Both the position numbers and the translations under genes were made by a program. From JBOZRQ01 sp050789255 (GTDB lineage Bacteria; Bacillota; Sulfobacillia; Symbiobacteriales; Symbiobacteriaceae), in NCBI GenBank assembly GCA_050789255.1, contig JBOZRQ010000057.1:143387-207386 (forward strand): DNA of 64,000 bases. Direction: 5' to 3'. Below the pieces are notes generated by a model that was not told the DNA's origin, ran no database searches, and saw nothing but the letters and a program-made list of their open reading frames with translations. Shown here piece by piece: positions 1 to 8,867 of the stretch; within the stretch, counting starts at the first letter, position 1; each line of letters opens with the position of its first letter.

Positions 1-576
1 GCATGGGCGGAGCGGACCGGGAGGGATCGGTCGGAGTTTCCTCACGCCGCCATCCCGCACCCCGCCGAGCCCAGTGGTGAACCGTGGACGGACGACGATC
101 TGCCCACGCGATTCCCCAAGCTATCCGGTCAGGGCACGACCCATGAATTCCAGCCGTCCAAGGAGTTCGGGGACCTGTTCATCGCAGCCCTCGACCATGG
201 GTTTGAAAGCATCAAGGACGGTTCCGGTCCGCTCGTGCCGTTTACCATGACGGTCTCCAGTGACGGCCAAAGGGCTATCAAGCGGTACTTCTCGGGGAAT
301 CTGGAGGAGGACGCGAAGAGGGCTCAGGCCAGCATCACAGCGGGCATGCCCGACGTAGCGATGTACGCCATCGTCTGGGATGGCTACGTCACGATCGAAG
401 GCCAACGCACGGATGCCATTCTGGTCGAAGCCGGCCAGGCATCGGACCCCCGGGGCGTACAGGTCTGCCAGCGCTACCGCACGGTCCGTAAGTTCCTCTG
501 GAAGAAGGCGTGCGAGCGCATCGGCAACCCTGGCATCCTGGGTTTTCCCCCGTCCCGCCTGGTACCCCAGAAGTAG
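1..576 (+). CDS. DUF4240-family protein, C-terminal part (5' end outside window)
   Basis: The reading frame is open from base 1 and ends at a TAG at 574-576, so the start lies upstream of the window. The 191 visible residues align along their whole length with the C-terminal half of the protein at 4937-5887 (shared stretches include PSGEPWTDD, FESIKDG, MTVS-DGQ, TDAILVEAGQASDPRGV and CQRYRTVRK). The full-length paralogue begins with a DUF4240 domain, so this one probably does too. The function is unknown. A hairpin terminator follows directly. The two copies are 4.7 kb apart, which suggests an old tandem duplication. Confidence 0.8.
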   Translation, partial: AWAERTGRDRSEFPHAAIPHPAEPSGEPWTDDDLPTRFPKLSGQGTTHEFQPSKEFGDLFIAALDHGFESIKDGSGPLVPFTMTVSSDGQRAIKRYFSGNLEEDAKRAQASITAGMPDVAMYAIVWDGYVTIEGQRTDAILVEAGQASDPRGVQVCQRYRTVRKFLWKKACERIGNPGILGFPPSRLVPQK

Positions 577-591
577 CAGGATCGAAAAAAA

Positions 592-627
592 CAGCGGGAT
601 CACCTTGGCGTTAAGGTGATCCCGCTG
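592..627. terminator. Bidirectional intrinsic terminator
   Basis: A 15-bp perfect stem (CAGCGGGATCACCTT and its complement) closes a short loop. It is flanked by an A-run on the left and TTTT on the right, so it can serve both the plus-strand DUF4240 gene and the convergent minus-strand DUF1801 gene. Confidence 0.85.
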
Positions 628-636
628 CGTTTTCGG

Positions 637-1023
637 TCACTTCTTGGTCCCTTTCTTACTCGCTCGCTCCAGGTTCTCCTTGGCCCGATAGGCAGCCATA
701 TCGCTGATCAGTTGTACCGGGACTGGCTTGTCCAGCGGGAACTTAATGGCGCTCTTTGAGATCTCGTACGGGGAGAGCTCCTCCTGGAATCGGTCAAACA
801 CCGTAAAGGGCGGCGGGCACGAGAGTGAGTAGTGACTCTTGTACGCAGAGTAATAGAGCACCCACCCGTGATACTTGAAGGCGGGTATCTGATAGCTGAT
901 CACTTCCTCGGCCTCAGGAACCGCCGACTGAATCGCCTGCCTTACCGATTCTAGAATCGCCTGCACATCCTGCGGGAACGTGCTTATGTACTCACCGGGC
1001 GTCTTGAAGTCCGTCTTTGCCAT
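637..1023 (-). CDS. DUF1801/YdhG-like protein
   Basis: The protein has 128 residues and the YdhG/DUF1801 pattern: an N-terminal helix with 'V-R-x-A-I-x-x-x-V-P-x-A-E-E-V-I-S-Y', then a hydrophobic strand core (FKYHGWVLYYSAYKSHYSL) and a lysine-rich tail. Members are small cytosolic proteins, sometimes called iron-chaperone-like (the yeast frataxin-like fold), with no firm function. Its GGAGGG ribosome binding site lies inside the last codons of the VOC gene upstream, so the two are translated from one message. The length is normal for the family. Confidence 0.8.
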   Translation of the reverse strand: MAKTDFKTPGEYISTFPQDVQAILESVRQAIQSAVPEAEEVISYQIPAFKYHGWVLYYSAYKSHYSLSCPPPFTVFDRFQEELSPYEISKSAIKFPLDKPVPVQLISDMAAYRAKENLERASKKGTKK

Positions 1024-1025
1024 GG

Positions 1026-1415
1026 TTAACCCTCCGGCTGGACGAGGTTGATGAGGTTGCCGCAGGTATCCTCGAAAAGGACAGAGGTGATGGGCCCCAT
1101 GGACTGGGGCTCACTGCGGAATGTGACTCCGAGCTCCTTCAGGCGCTGGTAGTCCGCTTGGATATCGGTGGTGGTAAACGCCGTCGCCGGCATCCCGGCT
1201 TCGAACATCGCCTTCTGGTAGGTCTGTGCCGGCGGGAAGCCGATCGGCTGCAGCACCAGTTCCACGCCATGGGCGCCCTCCGGGGAAGTGACGGTCAGCC
1301 ACCGAAACGTGCCCATTGTCACATCGTTCTTTGTGACGAACCCCAAGACCGTCGTGTAGAAGTGAAGCGCGCGGTCCTGATCATCCACCAGAATGGTGGC
1401 GAGATTGATCTGCAT
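1026..1415 (-). CDS. VOC (glyoxalase/bleomycin-resistance fold) protein
   Basis: The 129-residue protein has the two beta-alpha-beta-beta-beta halves of the vicinal oxygen chelate fold: an N-terminal 'ATILVDDQDRALHFYTTVLGF' type half and a C-terminal half ending in 'FEDTCGNLINLVQ', where the penultimate-strand Asn/Glu region usually binds metal. Such proteins are glyoxalases, dioxygenases or drug-binding proteins, and the substrate cannot be told here. It is the first gene of a two-gene unit with the DUF1801 gene, separated by only two bases. Confidence 0.8.
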   Translation of the reverse strand: MQINLATILVDDQDRALHFYTTVLGFVTKNDVTMGTFRWLTVTSPEGAHGVELVLQPIGFPPAQTYQKAMFEAGMPATAFTTTDIQADYQRLKELGVTFRSEPQSMGPITSVLFEDTCGNLINLVQPEG

Positions 1416-2042
1416 TCGTATGACCCTCCTGATATTCGGTGATGAGTCAATTTTGAACGGGTATAAGCAGAACTTTGACAGTTGGGCCGCTTTTCCCTGC
1501 GAAACAGGCCTCCGAGCGCATCCGGAACCCGGCTCTCATCGACCATCCGCCTTCACGTCTCGTAGAGGTGCCGATGGTGTCATGATGAACGCATCATGAA
1601 AGCATGAGCAGATCATCATCAACGCTTCCACACCGCTTCTGCATCGCTTCTACAAATCTATCGCATGCATACGTGCATGTAGGATTCATCCGCCGTCGTC
1701 CAACTGTTACACTGTCAGTGACACCTCAACCCCTGTGCTGCGCCTCGGTCAGGCTCTGCAACCATTCGTCTGCCACTTCGCCCCACCCTTGACTCACACA
1801 GCTTTGGATACGCTAGTCACGCAAGGGCACGCCGGCGGCAAGAGGTGCGCCGCCCAAACTTACGCGTCTCCGACGTCGTGGTCAGGCTCCTTTGGGCTGA
1901 CCAGAAACCCGAAGTCCGCACAGCTCTAGGTCTAGCGCAACCAGTGCACGAGTCTTGCGGATCTCTTCTCCAAGTCTTCCACAACGCTTGTACACGTCTT
2001 GTACATCCCCGGAAGATATCAGCAGTGGTGGGAGGGCAGGAT
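1416..2042. other. 627-bp intergenic region between divergent VOC genes
   Basis: No reading frame here has a ribosome binding site or recognisable protein. GC content is visibly lower than in the flanking genes and there are several short repeats (CGCTTC-type words around 1625-1650 and a TTGTACA pair at 1988-2005). It probably holds the two divergent promoters. Confidence 0.5.
1988..2005 (+). promoter_or_regulatory. TTGTACA direct repeat, possible operator
   Basis: Two copies of cTTGTACA are spaced 11 bp apart (one helical turn), about 40 bp before the start of the VOC gene at 2043. Each contains the palindrome TGTACA. A role as a binding site is inferred from position only. Confidence 0.25.
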
Positions 2043-2483
2043 ATGACGCTTAAACGGATGGACAACGTCCTCATCGTGGTCGACGACCTTGGGGCTGTGA
2101 AGGCGTTCTTTGTTGAGCTTGGTATGGAGCTGGAGGGCGAGACGACCGTCGAGGGCCCCTCGGTAGATCGTCTCGTCGGCCTTCAGAACGTCCGTGCTAC
2201 CATCGCGCTGATGCGCACTCCGGACGGCCACGGCCGGATCGAGCTGGACAAGTTCCACACGCCGGAAGCGATCAGAACTGGGCACGAGAACGCTCCGGTG
2301 AACGCACTCGGGATCCGCCGCATCATGTTCGCCGTCGATGACATCGACGACGTCGCCGCGCGCCTACGGGCCCACGGCGCCGAACTGATCGGCGAAGTGG
2401 TGCAATATGGGGACACGTATCGGCTCTGCTACATCCGCGGCCCCGAGGGCATCATTGTCGCGCTTGCCGAGCAGCTCGGCTAA
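2043..2483 (+). CDS. VOC (glyoxalase-fold) protein
   Basis: The 146-residue protein starts at the ATG at 2043 behind GGGAGGGCAGG; the frame is open upstream, but without a site for ribosomes. It shows two VOC halves: 'MDNVLIVVDDLGAVKAFFVEL' at the start and 'IRRIMFAVDDIDDVAARLRAHG' in the middle, ending with 'CYIRGPEGIIVALAEQL', a typical metal-site glutamate strand. It resembles the lactoylglutathione lyase-like proteins common in soil bacteria. The substrate is unknown. It stands alone. Confidence 0.85.
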   Translation: MTLKRMDNVLIVVDDLGAVKAFFVELGMELEGETTVEGPSVDRLVGLQNVRATIALMRTPDGHGRIELDKFHTPEAIRTGHENAPVNALGIRRIMFAVDDIDDVAARLRAHGAELIGEVVQYGDTYRLCYIRGPEGIIVALAEQLG

Positions 2484-2745
2484 GGCGTGGGACGCAGGGT
2501 GTGAGGCTATCGGTAGCTGCAGATCATTCCGGGTAGCCGATGGGGCGATTCAGTATCATGTACCACAGCAACGAGAAGCATGGTTATTCGTCGCATGTAA
2601 GTCCTCCATCCGTTCTCTAATCGAGTTGGGCCCGTTCCAACCAGTGTCCCCGGGCCGCCAAGCGCACCAGGGACTTCCCGGGGGAGGAGTTCTGCCCACC
2701 CTTGAAGTACTATTTCGCACTCACTTAAATCCGAGGGTGTGTTAG

Positions 2746-3861
2746 ATGGACTCCATAACCGTCGAAGAGCTGCTGCGACGGGTCCAGCAGCCTGGTTCCG
2801 ACGCGCTGTACGTCTGGCGTGATGGAGAGGTACTGGTCAACTGGCACTCGGCCGCCGGCGACCGTCCGATTGAGACCATGTCCGTTACCAAGTCCATCGT
2901 CAACCTCGCGATCGGTCGTTTGCTATACCTTGGCAAGCTCCCGTCCCTCGACGTGCCTGTGAGTGAGTTCTTTCCCGCTTGGAGGAGCGGCCCAAAGCGC
3001 GACATTCTGGTGCGGCATCTCCTCAATCACACCTCCGGACTGGTTGCGGACCGCACCACGGAATCCATCTACGCCAGCGCTGACTTCGTTCAGTTTGCGC
3101 TAGACGCAGACCTGGGAAGTCCCCCCGGGTCGCGATTCTTCTACAACAACCGGGCAACCAATCTGCTTGCGGGTCTAGTTGAGCGTGCTGCGGGATGCCA
3201 ACTGGATGCGTTCATGGCCAACGAGTTCTTCTTGCCACTGGGCATCCACCGGTGGTCGTGGACCCGCGACCGGGCAGGAAACCCGCACGCTATGTCCGGC
3301 CTCTCTTTGCGTGCAGAGGACCTCGCTAAGTTCGGGCAGATCATGTTTAACCAGGGCATATGGGAAGGAACCAGGTTCGTTTCGGAGGACTGGGTCGCCG
3401 AAAGCTCGGCGGTGAGCCAGCCACACGAACCGACCTGCGGTTTACTCTGGTGGCTCATTCCGGAGTCTGTCGAGTTCACCATTGATGACTCCGTCATACA
3501 TGCCTGGCGAACCGCTATTCCGCCGGTGGAAGAAGGGTTCATCGAGCGCATATTGCTTCTAAAGGATAGGCGTTTCCGCCGAGGTACCCTCCGGAACGCT
3601 CTGGCTGAAGCGCTAGGCGTCGAGCCAACCGAGTCGGGACTCGAGGAATGGAACCGCAATACGTGGCAGCGTGGGCTTCCCACTGTTCGGACCGTGCCGT
3701 CACGCATACTAGGCGTCCACGGCAACGGTTATCTCGGTCAGCACCTCGTTGTACTGCCGGCCTCACGACTGGTAGCTGTGCTTCAGCGAATTGGTCCGGA
3801 GCCGTTGGATAGCTCCGTGGACTTCATCGACCTCGTGCGTCGACTTCAAGGGGTGGCTTAG
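2746..3861 (+). CDS. Beta-lactamase-family serine hydrolase (class C / esterase type)
   Basis: The 371-residue protein carries the three motifs of the serine beta-lactamase/DD-peptidase fold: S-V-T-K at residues 46-49 (nucleophile Ser46), Y-N-N around 133-135, and H-G-N-G near residue 324 in place of K-T-G. There is no signal peptide, so the enzyme is probably cytosolic and more likely an esterase or peptidase than a resistance enzyme. A GAGGGTG site precedes the ATG. The gene ends four bases inside the convergent peroxiredoxin-Nudix gene. Confidence 0.85.
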   Translation: MDSITVEELLRRVQQPGSDALYVWRDGEVLVNWHSAAGDRPIETMSVTKSIVNLAIGRLLYLGKLPSLDVPVSEFFPAWRSGPKRDILVRHLLNHTSGLVADRTTESIYASADFVQFALDADLGSPPGSRFFYNNRATNLLAGLVERAAGCQLDAFMANEFFLPLGIHRWSWTRDRAGNPHAMSGLSLRAEDLAKFGQIMFNQGIWEGTRFVSEDWVAESSAVSQPHEPTCGLLWWLIPESVEFTIDDSVIHAWRTAIPPVEEGFIERILLLKDRRFRRGTLRNALAEALGVEPTESGLEEWNRNTWQRGLPTVRTVPSRILGVHGNGYLGQHLVVLPASRLVAVLQRIGPEPLDSSVDFIDLVRRLQGVA

Positions 3862-4859
3862 AGTACCCCGCGGAGCTTAGCGAAGAGGATCGCGCAGGGA
3901 AGTTCAGCATCTGCAGCGTCGCCAGCGAGCAAACGCCGGTCGAGCTCTGCCGCCGGAATCGGCGTGGGACGGATCTGCTCATCTGCCTCGGGCTGACTCT
4001 CACCCAGACTCTCAAGCCGAGCAAAGAAGAGGTGGACCAGCCGGTCGAGGACGCCCGGCTGAGGATACACAGCGCCTAGGTAGTGAAGCTCCCCCACCTC
4101 CGCCCCAAACTCCTCCCTGAGCTCCCGTCGGGCGCCCTCCTCCGGCGTTTCCCCGGGCAACAACATACCGCCTGGCAAGCCCCACACCTCCTGGCGCACG
4201 GCCGGGCGGTATTCGCGCGCCACGAGCAGCCTTCCGTCGGGCGTGGCGACCAGGACGCTGGCGCCTTCGGACCCGGCGGCCTGGACATAGACCGTCTCGC
4301 TCTGCAGGACCCGAAGGCTCCCGTGCTGGAACAGCACCGTGGGCAGGGTCCTGACCGCGGCCAGCACTTCCTCCACGTGGCCGGACACGTCCTTGGGCGC
4401 CATCACCTGGGCGACAGTGCCGCCGCGCTCGACCACGATCGTGGTCCGCATGGCGAAGCGCTCGCCCTGGTCGGAGACCCAGATCGGGATGCCGAGCGCC
4501 TGGCACAGGGCCTCGCCCCCGTCGCTCAGCAGCGGGAAGTTTAGGTGCTCCCGCTCGACGAACTCCCGCTGGCGCTCGGTGGGCTGGAGGCTGATGCCAA
4601 AGACGGCGGCGCCCAGGCTCCGGAAGGTGTGGATCAGGTTCCGGAAGGAGCAGGCCTCGGCGGTGCAGCCTGAGAGTTCGGCGTACCGCAGCCCCTCACG
4701 GTCGCCGGGGTAGAAGAAGAGCACCACATGGCTGTCCTGCATCACCTGCCCCAGGTTGACCTGGTCCCCGTCGGTGGACGGCAAGCTCAGGGCCGGGAGG
4801 CGCTCCCCGGGAGTGATCAGCGCTCGATTCATATGCGTCAGCTGTACCTTGTTCTGCAT
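3858..4859 (-). CDS. Peroxiredoxin (AhpC/BCP type)-Nudix hydrolase fusion
   Basis: One frame encodes two enzymes. Residues about 10-150 are a peroxiredoxin with the peroxidatic cysteine in 'ELSGCTAEACSFRN' (Cys65, with a second Cys70 as in BCP-type enzymes). Residues about 180-333 are a Nudix domain with an intact box: G-x5-E-x7-R-E-L-R-E-E-F-G. The first domain would reduce peroxides; the second would hydrolyse a nucleoside diphosphate derivative (ADP-ribose-like). The start is placed at ATG 4859 behind GGAG; an ATG five codons upstream (4874) lacks a ribosome site. The fusion is unusual and suggests linked peroxide defence and nucleotide clean-up. Confidence 0.85.
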   Translation of the reverse strand: MQNKVQLTHMNRALITPGERLPALSLPSTDGDQVNLGQVMQDSHVVLFFYPGDREGLRYAELSGCTAEACSFRNLIHTFRSLGAAVFGISLQPTERQREFVEREHLNFPLLSDGGEALCQALGIPIWVSDQGERFAMRTTIVVERGGTVAQVMAPKDVSGHVEEVLAAVRTLPTVLFQHGSLRVLQSETVYVQAAGSEGASVLVATPDGRLLVAREYRPAVRQEVWGLPGGMLLPGETPEEGARRELREEFGAEVGELHYLGAVYPQPGVLDRLVHLFFARLESLGESQPEADEQIRPTPIPAAELDRRLLAGDAADAELPCAILFAKLRGVL

Positions 4860-4936
4860 GTGGGGTATCTCCATTCTGTGATATAGTAAATCAGCAAGAA
4901 CATTTCACCCTATTAGACGACGCAGGGGGGCGCTCG

Positions 4937-5887
4937 ATGATGGACGCGGCGAAATTCTGGCAACTGATCGACACGTCCCGGGATGATGCCGACTGTAATC
5001 CTGAGCTGCACATGAGGATCCTCCAGGAGATGCTCGCTGAGGTGCCGGAGCAGGAGATCGTGGAGTTCGACCGGCTCTTCTCCGAGTTGCATGGGCGTGC
5101 CTATACGTGGGACCTGTGGGGCGCCGCCTACCTCATCGGCGGTGGGTGCTCCGACGATGGCTTCTTCGACTTCCGGGGGTGGCTGATCTCCAAGGGCCGG
5201 AAGTTCTATGAGGCTGCCCTGGCCAACCCGGAGGCGCTGGCGGTCCTTATGACCGATGCCGACGACAACGGGCAGATTGAGGGCTTCCAGTACATCGCGG
5301 CTGACGCGTGGGCGGAGCGGACCGGCAGGGACCGGTCGGAGTTTCCTCACGCCGCCGTGCCCCATCCCCCTGAACCCAGCGGTGAGCCCTGGACGGACGA
5401 CGAGCTCCCTGAGCGGTTCCCCAAGCTCAGCGGCCAGACCAAAGCGTTCGAGCCGTCGCAGGAGTTCGCCGACCTGTTCTTCAAGGCGATCGATCACGGC
5501 TTTGAGAGCATCAAGGACGGCGCCGGTCCGCTGATCCCCTTCAGCATGACGGTGTCCGCGGACGGTCAGCTGTCTCTGAAGCGCTATGTCATGGATGAGC
5601 TGCAGGAGGCGGTTGCGCGCGCACAGGCCAGCATTACCCCGGAAATGCCGGGCGTGACGATGTATGCCATCGCCTGGGACGGCTACGTCACCATCGACGG
5701 CCAAAAGACGGATGCCATCCTGGTCGAGGCCGGCCAGGCATCAGACCCCCGAGGTGTGCTGTTCTGCCAGCGGTACCGCACCGTCCGGAAGGGGCTATTC
5801 TTCAAGAAGGTATGCGAGCGCGTCGGAAACCCCGGGCTGATCGAGTACCCGCCGTCCCGGCTGGTATCCCCTACGCCCGTATGCTGA
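4937..5887 (+). CDS. DUF4240-domain protein
   Basis: The 316-residue protein begins with a DUF4240 domain (residues about 1-130): 'FWQLIDTSRDDADCNPELH', 'YTWDLWGAAYLIGGGCSDDGF' and 'FRGWLISKG'. The second half (about 150-316) matches the partial protein at the left window edge and contains the conserved TDAILVEAGQASDPRGV stretch. The family has no assigned biochemical function. Its last seven bases overlap the start of the YcaQ-like gene, so the two are probably co-translated. It is divergent from the peroxiredoxin-Nudix gene, with a 77-bp shared promoter region. Confidence 0.85.
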   Translation: MMDAAKFWQLIDTSRDDADCNPELHMRILQEMLAEVPEQEIVEFDRLFSELHGRAYTWDLWGAAYLIGGGCSDDGFFDFRGWLISKGRKFYEAALANPEALAVLMTDADDNGQIEGFQYIAADAWAERTGRDRSEFPHAAVPHPPEPSGEPWTDDELPERFPKLSGQTKAFEPSQEFADLFFKAIDHGFESIKDGAGPLIPFSMTVSADGQLSLKRYVMDELQEAVARAQASITPEMPGVTMYAIAWDGYVTIDGQKTDAILVEAGQASDPRGVLFCQRYRTVRKGLFFKKVCERVGNPGLIEYPPSRLVSPTPVC

Positions 5888-7122
5888 CAATCAACATCGA
5901 AACAGCCAGGCGCTTTATTCTTGGCAAGCAAGGCCTGTGGCCCGGGCGCCGCTGGCGGGGCATCGAGGGCACCGAGCAGGCCATGCGGGAGATGGAGTTT
6001 TTGCAGCTCGACCAGCTGCAGATCATCGCCCGCAGCCATGACATCAAGCTGCACAGCCGCGTGCTCGACTACACGCCTGGCATGTGGGAGGATGTGACCT
6101 ACCGGCAGCGCAAGTTCTTTGACTGGGGCGGCTGGCTGGCGGTCCGACCGATGGAGGAGCTGCCGCACTGGCGTGTGGTAATGCGTCGGGAGCGCGATAC
6201 CGGCCCGCGGCTTCGCAGCATGGCGCAGGAGCATGCCGACGCCATCGTCGAAATGCGGGCGATTCTGCACGAGCGCGGCACCGTGGCCAATCGGGACTTC
6301 GAGATGGCGACGCGGACACGCACGCAAAGCTATCGCGGCCGCAAGGACAGCGCGTTGGCTCTCTACTATCTGTGGCGCACTGGTGAGGTGATGACGCACC
6401 ATCGTGAGAACTTCGAGCGCGTGTACGCACTCACTCAGGCGGTCGCGCCCGCACATCTCATTTACGAAAGCGACGAGGCCGAGGCTGAGCGCTTCTTGCT
6501 CAAAAAGGAGATCAGCTTTAACGGTCTGGCGCGGCCGACCCGCACGAGTGCTTCGTTTCAGCGTGGTCAGGACTATGACACAGCGAAGCTCCTAAAGGCG
6601 ATGTTGGCGGAGGGCGAGATCGTTGAGGTGCGGGTGAAGGGCTGGAAGGCGGTGCACTACGCGCTCGGCAGCGATGTCCACCTGCTCCACGAGTTAAGCG
6701 CAGGGCGGGTGCCGCAGGAGTGGACGCCCCTCGATACGACCACGACGGACGAGGTGCTCTTCCTGGCACCGCTCGACAACGTCAGTGCGCGCGGGCGAGC
6801 CAAAGTCCTGTTCGACTTTGACTACGTGTGGGAGGTCTATAAGCCGGCGCACCTGCGCAAGTACGGCTACTACACGCTGCCGATCCTGTGGGGCGACCGG
6901 CTCGTTGCACGCTTTGATAGCAAACTTGACCGGACGAGCAACACGTTTGTGGTCCTGGGCTTCTGGCTGGAGGACGACGCCCTCGGCACAGATGAGGCGT
7001 TTGCGGAGGCTCTGGCCCGCGGGTTTGCGCGATTCGTCACCTTCCTCGGCGCGAGCAAACTGGATGTCACGGCAATTGGTGAGCCGCTGTTACGGCGGCG
7101 CGTATCCTCGGCAAAAGACTAA
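5881..7122 (+). CDS. YcaQ-like winged-helix DNA glycosylase family protein
   Basis: The 413-residue protein belongs to the HTH_42 winged-helix family that includes AlkZ and YcaQ/AlkX, which unhook DNA interstrand crosslinks. Near the N-terminus 'MEFLQLDQLQ' gives a Q-L-D triplet (residues 42-44), matching the Q-x-D form typical of YcaQ rather than the Q-x-Q form of AlkZ. Later landmarks are 'FDWGGWLAVRPMEELPHW', 'TDEVLFLAPLDNVSARGRAK' and 'LWGDRLVARFDSKLDR'. The start is ATG 5881, which overlaps the upstream stop. A repair role for N-alkyl adducts or crosslinks is inferred from the family. Confidence 0.85.
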   Translation: MLTINIETARRFILGKQGLWPGRRWRGIEGTEQAMREMEFLQLDQLQIIARSHDIKLHSRVLDYTPGMWEDVTYRQRKFFDWGGWLAVRPMEELPHWRVVMRRERDTGPRLRSMAQEHADAIVEMRAILHERGTVANRDFEMATRTRTQSYRGRKDSALALYYLWRTGEVMTHHRENFERVYALTQAVAPAHLIYESDEAEAERFLLKKEISFNGLARPTRTSASFQRGQDYDTAKLLKAMLAEGEIVEVRVKGWKAVHYALGSDVHLLHELSAGRVPQEWTPLDTTTTDEVLFLAPLDNVSARGRAKVLFDFDYVWEVYKPAHLRKYGYYTLPILWGDRLVARFDSKLDRTSNTFVVLGFWLEDDALGTDEAFAEALARGFARFVTFLGASKLDVTAIGEPLLRRRVSSAKD

Positions 7123-7191
7123 CGTGTGCATACACTGGCAATGGGCCTGTTCTCGCCTAACCCATCAGTGTAAAGGGGTGGCAGACTGTCC

Positions 7192-8808
7192 ATGGCCGTT
7201 GTCAATCCTGCGGACCCGAACACCGTGCCGAAGTTCGTGGATCCGCTTCCGATCCCGCGGGTCCTGGAACCGATCCGCATCGAAAACGGTACGCCGTTCT
7301 TTGAGGTGCGGATGCTGCAGAACCAGCAGCAACTGCACCGTGACTTCAGGCCGACCACGATCTGGGGGTACAACGGGATGTACCCCGGACCCACGATTGA
7401 AGCCCGGCGGAACCGTCCGATCAAGGTTCACTGGATCAACGATCTGCCCACCACGCATCTGTTTACCGTTGATCACACCATCCATGGCGCCGAGGAGTTC
7501 CGGCCGGATGTCCGCAACGTGGTGCATCTGCACGACGGCAACACGCCTGCCGCCTTTGACGGGCATCCGGATCAGTGGTATACGCCCGGTAAGACCGAGA
7601 TCGGCCCGGCGTTCGTGACCGATGTATTTAGGTATCCGAACCGGCAGCCGGCGACCACGCTGTGGTACCATGACCACGCTATTGGGATCACCAGGCTGAA
7701 CGTGTATGCGGGTCTCGCGGCGTTCTATTTGCTGCGCGACAGAGCCGAGCGGAGGCTACGGCTGCCCAGAGGGCGCTTTGAGATCCCGATCGTCATTCAA
7801 GACCGCACCTTTAATGAGGATGCGTCGCTGTTCTATCCGCCGGAGTGGGTGCCGGAGTTCTTCGGGAACACGATCCTGGCCAACGGCAAGGTGTGGCCCT
7901 TCCTGAATGTCGAGCCCCGGCGGTATCGGTTCCGGCTCCTGAACGGGTCGAACGCCCGGTTCTATACCCTGAAGTTTGACCCCTCCCTGCCCTTCAACGT
8001 CATCGGGGTCGACGGCGGACTGCTGGAGCGCCGGGTCACCGTCAATGAGATCACGTTGGCCCCGGCGGAGCGGGTGGATGTGATCCTCGACTTCACCAGG
8101 CACCGCGGCACGACGTTCACGCTCACCAACAGCGCTCGCGCACCGTTCCCGGGCGGCGATCTGCCCGATCAGAACACGAGCCTGGTCATGCAGTTCCGGG
8201 TCGTGCTGCCCCTGTCCAGCCGGGACCGGAGCCGCCTCCCGCGCCGGCTGGTCGAGCTGAAGAACCTGAACCCGGACCAGGCGGTCCGGACCCGGGATCT
8301 GACGCTGAACGAGCGCGAGGAGATGGGCCGGTTGGTGCTGCTCCTGGGCACCCGCAACCTGACCGGCAAGCCCCAGCCCTATACCTGGGGCGACTCGACC
8401 ACCGAGTTTCCCCGGCTGAACACGATCGAGATCTGGCGGCTGATCAACACCACAGTGGACACCCATCCGATCCACCCGCACCTGATCCGCTTCCAAATCC
8501 TTGACCGCCGGCCCTACGACGTGGAGCGGTTCCTCACCACGGGCGAGCTGGTGTTCACCGGGCGGCCGGTACCGCCGGCGCCCTATGAGCGTGGGTTCAA
8601 GGACACGGTGCGGGCCAACCCCGGCGAGGTGACCCGGTTCATTGCCCGGTTCGGGGACTTCTTCGGCCCCTATGTGTGGCACTGCCACATCCTGGAGCAC
8701 GAAGATAACGAGATGATGCGGCGCATGGAGATCGTGCGGCGCGGCTGTCTTGCCTTTGAACCAGCGGCGAGCACCGCACCGGACGACGACTGTTCCGCAA
8801 CTGACTGA
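7192..8808 (+). CDS. Multicopper oxidase, CotA/laccase type
   Basis: The 538-residue protein has all four copper-ligand histidine clusters in order: H-L-H-D-G, W-Y-H-D-H-A, H-P-I-H-P-H and W-H-C-H-I-L-E-H-E-D-N-E-M-M. The last combines type 3 and type 1 ligands with an axial Met. The sequence from 'NGMYPGPTIEA' on follows the CotA spore-coat laccase pattern. There is no signal peptide, as in CotA. The enzyme would oxidise phenolics, bilirubin or metal ions with O2. It is monocistronic and ends at a strong terminator. A spore-coat role is plausible in this lineage but is inferred. Confidence 0.93.
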   Translation: MAVVNPADPNTVPKFVDPLPIPRVLEPIRIENGTPFFEVRMLQNQQQLHRDFRPTTIWGYNGMYPGPTIEARRNRPIKVHWINDLPTTHLFTVDHTIHGAEEFRPDVRNVVHLHDGNTPAAFDGHPDQWYTPGKTEIGPAFVTDVFRYPNRQPATTLWYHDHAIGITRLNVYAGLAAFYLLRDRAERRLRLPRGRFEIPIVIQDRTFNEDASLFYPPEWVPEFFGNTILANGKVWPFLNVEPRRYRFRLLNGSNARFYTLKFDPSLPFNVIGVDGGLLERRVTVNEITLAPAERVDVILDFTRHRGTTFTLTNSARAPFPGGDLPDQNTSLVMQFRVVLPLSSRDRSRLPRRLVELKNLNPDQAVRTRDLTLNEREEMGRLVLLLGTRNLTGKPQPYTWGDSTTEFPRLNTIEIWRLINTTVDTHPIHPHLIRFQILDRRPYDVERFLTTGELVFTGRPVPPAPYERGFKDTVRANPGEVTRFIARFGDFFGPYVWHCHILEHEDNEMMRRMEIVRRGCLAFEPAASTAPDDDCSATD

Positions 8809-8810
8809 AA

Positions 8811-8846
8811 GATCCCCCGGGGCGCCGCACAGCGCACCGGGGGATC
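8811..8846 (+). terminator. Intrinsic terminator after the multicopper oxidase gene
   Basis: A 10-bp perfect stem (GATCCCCCGG with its complement) lies two bases after the stop codon, with a 16-nt GC-rich loop. There is no long T-run. The flavin reductase gene converges on it. Confidence 0.75.
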
Positions 8847-8867
8847 GTCTGTCTCAGGCCGGTCGTT

